Assembly: GCA_013348845.1 (NCBI GenBank)
Contig: CP054675.1
Location: forward strand, 62,001 to 126,000
DNA length: 64,000 bases
Direction: 5' to 3'
Source: Candidatus Tepidiaquacella proteinivora
GTDB lineage: Bacteria > Bacteroidota > Ignavibacteria > Tepidaquicellales > Tepidaquicellaceae
Under the pieces are notes generated by a model, which saw only the letters and a program-made list of their open reading frames with translations, did no database searches and was not told where the DNA came from. This document shows, piece after piece, positions 63,301-64,000 of the stretch (position 1 is the stretch's first letter; each line of letters opens with the position of its first letter). The position numbers and the translations under genes were made by a program.

Positions 63301-64000
63301 CTGATATAGTGGGTGACTTTGTGGTATAACTTTTAAATTCTTCTCAAATCTGCAATTACCTATTATAGCTATTTGTGGTTTGAGAGGTCGTTGGTAATAA
63401 ATTATCATTTCCTTTATCAGATATTTTAGTCCTTCTTTTAGTATAATTTCTCTATATTCACTTTGGCTCTTCGATTTACCCGGGAATAAATATTCTGCAA
63501 TTTCCTGAAGAATACTCTTATCGGTATTGTTTAAAAAATCGTAATATTTTGACTGATTATCCCAAATAGCATCAAACTCTCTTTTATATCTATCTCTTAA
63601 AATTACATGATTGCGAATTCGATACCATGGATTTTCTTTTAATTTTTCGTAAAATAATTCTGCTATGTGTGGATTACCTTTTGATTTAAACTCATTTTCT
63701 AATTGTTCTAATTCAATTTTCCAATTACTTTTTTTGTGTTCAACAAAATTTATTGTTTTTATATCACCTGTTTTTTTATCTCGTTTTATTTTAATTTCTA
63801 ATTCAATTTCATTTCCTTCTTTTAGGTTTTGAATGATAGTGGTACCTGTATATTCTTTCCCATATATATTTTCAACAGTAATCTCATATTTGGATATTTC
63901 TTTATCTTGACTTTTTTTTCTTGGTTTAATTTTATCAATTTCTTTTATTGCTTTAATTATTACTTTTTCTATCAGTAGCTCATCATTTTTAATACTTATT
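60331..64000 (-). CDS. cas9: CRISPR-associated endonuclease Cas9 (N-terminus beyond window)
   Basis: The reading frame stays open from the stop at 60331 to base 64000, so 1222 residues are visible and the start is outside. The ATG at 63406-63408 is internal: upstream codons read on as ...LKYLIKEMIIYYQRPLK. RuvC-II has IRIELVREL (Glu encoded near 62304). HNH has QVDHIIPHSRFFDDS (catalytic His at 62065-62067) and the Asn in KSNRTAWEF. RuvC-III has RSHAIDALIVA (His and Asp near 61566-61555). The protein ends at the PI domain (KIRIDRLGNI). RuvC-I and the bridge helix are not visible. Total length should exceed 1400 residues, as in the large Bacteroidota type II-C Cas9s. Confidence 0.96.
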   Translation of the reverse strand, partial: ISIKNDELLIEKVIIKAIKEIDKIKPRKKSQDKEISKYEITVENIYGKEYTGTTIIQNLKEGNEIELEIKIKRDKKTGDIKTINFVEHKKSNWKIELEQLENEFKSKGNPHIAELFYEKLKENPWYRIRNHVILRDRYKREFDAIWDNQSKYYDFLNNTDKSILQEIAEYLFPGKSKSQSEYREIILKEGLKYLIKEMIIYYQRPLKPQIAIIGNCRFEKNLKVIPQSHPLYQEYRIWQEINNLSINTITTVNGKKYYYDRPLSTEEKELLYNKLNNQKEINHSSVFKLLNLRKEKDYLNGMHVKSKLKGNETLLSLKKLLGDDLFIKLKLEDTANLTLLWRILYNWLKDDDLIIDTKNYEKNPEKYNMYNPNNDNEYDLNSDRIKKIKEYLESILDNENKNIINDEILIKIGKIRFTRRYGSLSAKAISNILNLMRAGKYFDINKIRPDVKEKIEKIKNAEEDENIDNFLREYYSKNQNCFDTGGLMASYSMILYYGQHTAEISDGLKDYHDIKTYEQRKIEDPENAEKYTLRNPIVEQILNETLQLVKSIWKHHKTKPDEIRIELVRELKNNAEERKKIYKSVLDNEKRNNEIRKKLEEQNIPQTLINIEKYKLWEEQNKISPYTLKTIEFSKLFSDYYQVDHIIPHSRFFDDSLANKVICESVINSLKSNRTAWEFINSSDSKLPVEDYINHVTKNFYGRKRKNLLLAKIPDNFIERQKKDTQYITVKVKEELGKIVGTNNVKTTTGVITNYLSQQWGLKVKLKELTKYRYQLMEKLTGEKLVEYITDEYGNRYLNIKNWSKRIDNRSHAIDALIVACTEQSHIQRLNNLNKEFQKYLRENSNLNTTEDIMQALYNLDEKEREETIRQMPSFRNFPLPWKNFPEEAEEKIKSIVISHKPKQKLLIQVHPKTGKEYLRIRGALHEETLYGKEKTYRIPISKLKDKNDIQKFIDESIVSETIRETLLNHLEKFDNNAKKAFSNEGIQELNEKRKNKIRAVRVFYTTKEKSDDSLIPLFKGSGYDIKTYIKPGDNYCFAIADNNGRRKYGIISLIKAVELITKFYKQGEKNINNIIKHYFENLCEKTKGCRLLFTLSHNDLVYLPELNSDIPPLNKKDKDYNIYWGKINKNRIFRVIKFSGDLCFFTTHTISGQLKYKNQSNETFKEFGSYDGCCPYIYTMDNKLFHQNNKLKSNEENRIFIQEFCIKIRIDRLGNIEPDIL

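Noticed and set aside
63406-63408. Start of cas9 at this ATG, or a frameshifted or truncated cas9
   Set aside because: The frame is open through base 64000 and encodes typical Cas9 REC sequence, so the ATG is internal and the truncation is only the window edge.

Overview
The window is an AT-rich stretch of chromosome from a member of the Bacteroidota/Chlorobiota/Ignavibacteriota group, most likely Ignavibacteria-like. The evidence is five large exported proteins with C-terminal type IX secretion (T9SS) sorting domains of the QNYPNPFNP type, two PorV/PorQ-family outer-membrane proteins, and a recurring upstream box, TATATTTG, that fits the Bacteroidota sigma factor consensus TAnnTTTG. Most genes are housekeeping. 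The accessory content is a type II-C CRISPR-Cas locus at the right edge and an isolated phage terminase pair near the middle.

Layout. 1-7307 (minus): envelope cluster with a partial sugar epimerase, a FemAB/GNAT-like acyltransferase, a GT39-type membrane glycosyltransferase, two PorV/PorQ proteins, a propeller/FlgD-like exported protein and a lipoprotein. 7390-12836 (minus): the translation operon rimP-nusA-infB-rbfA-truB, preceded by an attenuator-like hairpin; truB has no ATG, GTG or TTG start. 12993-16497 (plus): Mpg glycosylase, beta-CASP nuclease, glycogen synthase. 16518-20377 (minus): ABC-2 transporter plus a membrane glycosyltransferase. 20621-22109 (plus): class II purE and purC. 22217-34859 (plus): T9SS cargo, LppM-like lipoprotein, serine hydrolase, pruA, sucC, IMPDH/GMPR, photolyase, tpiA and another T9SS cargo. 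34927-36517 (minus): orphan terminase large and small subunits. 36665-39810 (minus): PDZ-hydrolase and T9SS cargo. 40063-40809 (plus): DUF169 protein. 40812-45225 (minus): nuoABCDEF without the rest of complex I. 45272-47041 (minus): long-chain acyl-CoA ligase. 47251-50825 (plus): LemA, a nucleotidyltransferase-phosphomannomutase fusion, PTS IIA. 50924-56522: an unknown protein, two T9SS propeller proteins and a DUF438-hemerythrin-PAS sensor preceded by an FNR/DNR-like box. 56904-57356 (plus): a small outer-membrane protein.

The CRISPR locus (57469-64000) holds 20 repeats (19 complete 46-nt copies and one 5'-truncated copy), 19 spacers of 29-30 nt, and cas2, cas1 and a large cas9 on the minus strand; cas9 runs off the window. 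The repeats begin GTTGTGG in the plus orientation, so crRNAs should be read rightward, against the cas genes. Each complete repeat carries a Bacteroidota-type promoter (TTTG-N20-GATATTTG) that would start transcription at the following spacer. Directly after the last repeat, where the next spacer would lie, is a degenerate anti-repeat followed by a terminator hairpin ending at the cas2 stop codon. This is the best tracrRNA candidate, and it appears to be driven by the promoter in the last repeat. One spacer looks like a repeat from a type I/III CRISPR array.

No tRNA or rRNA gene was seen. All functional assignments come from reading the translated sequence; no database search was run.
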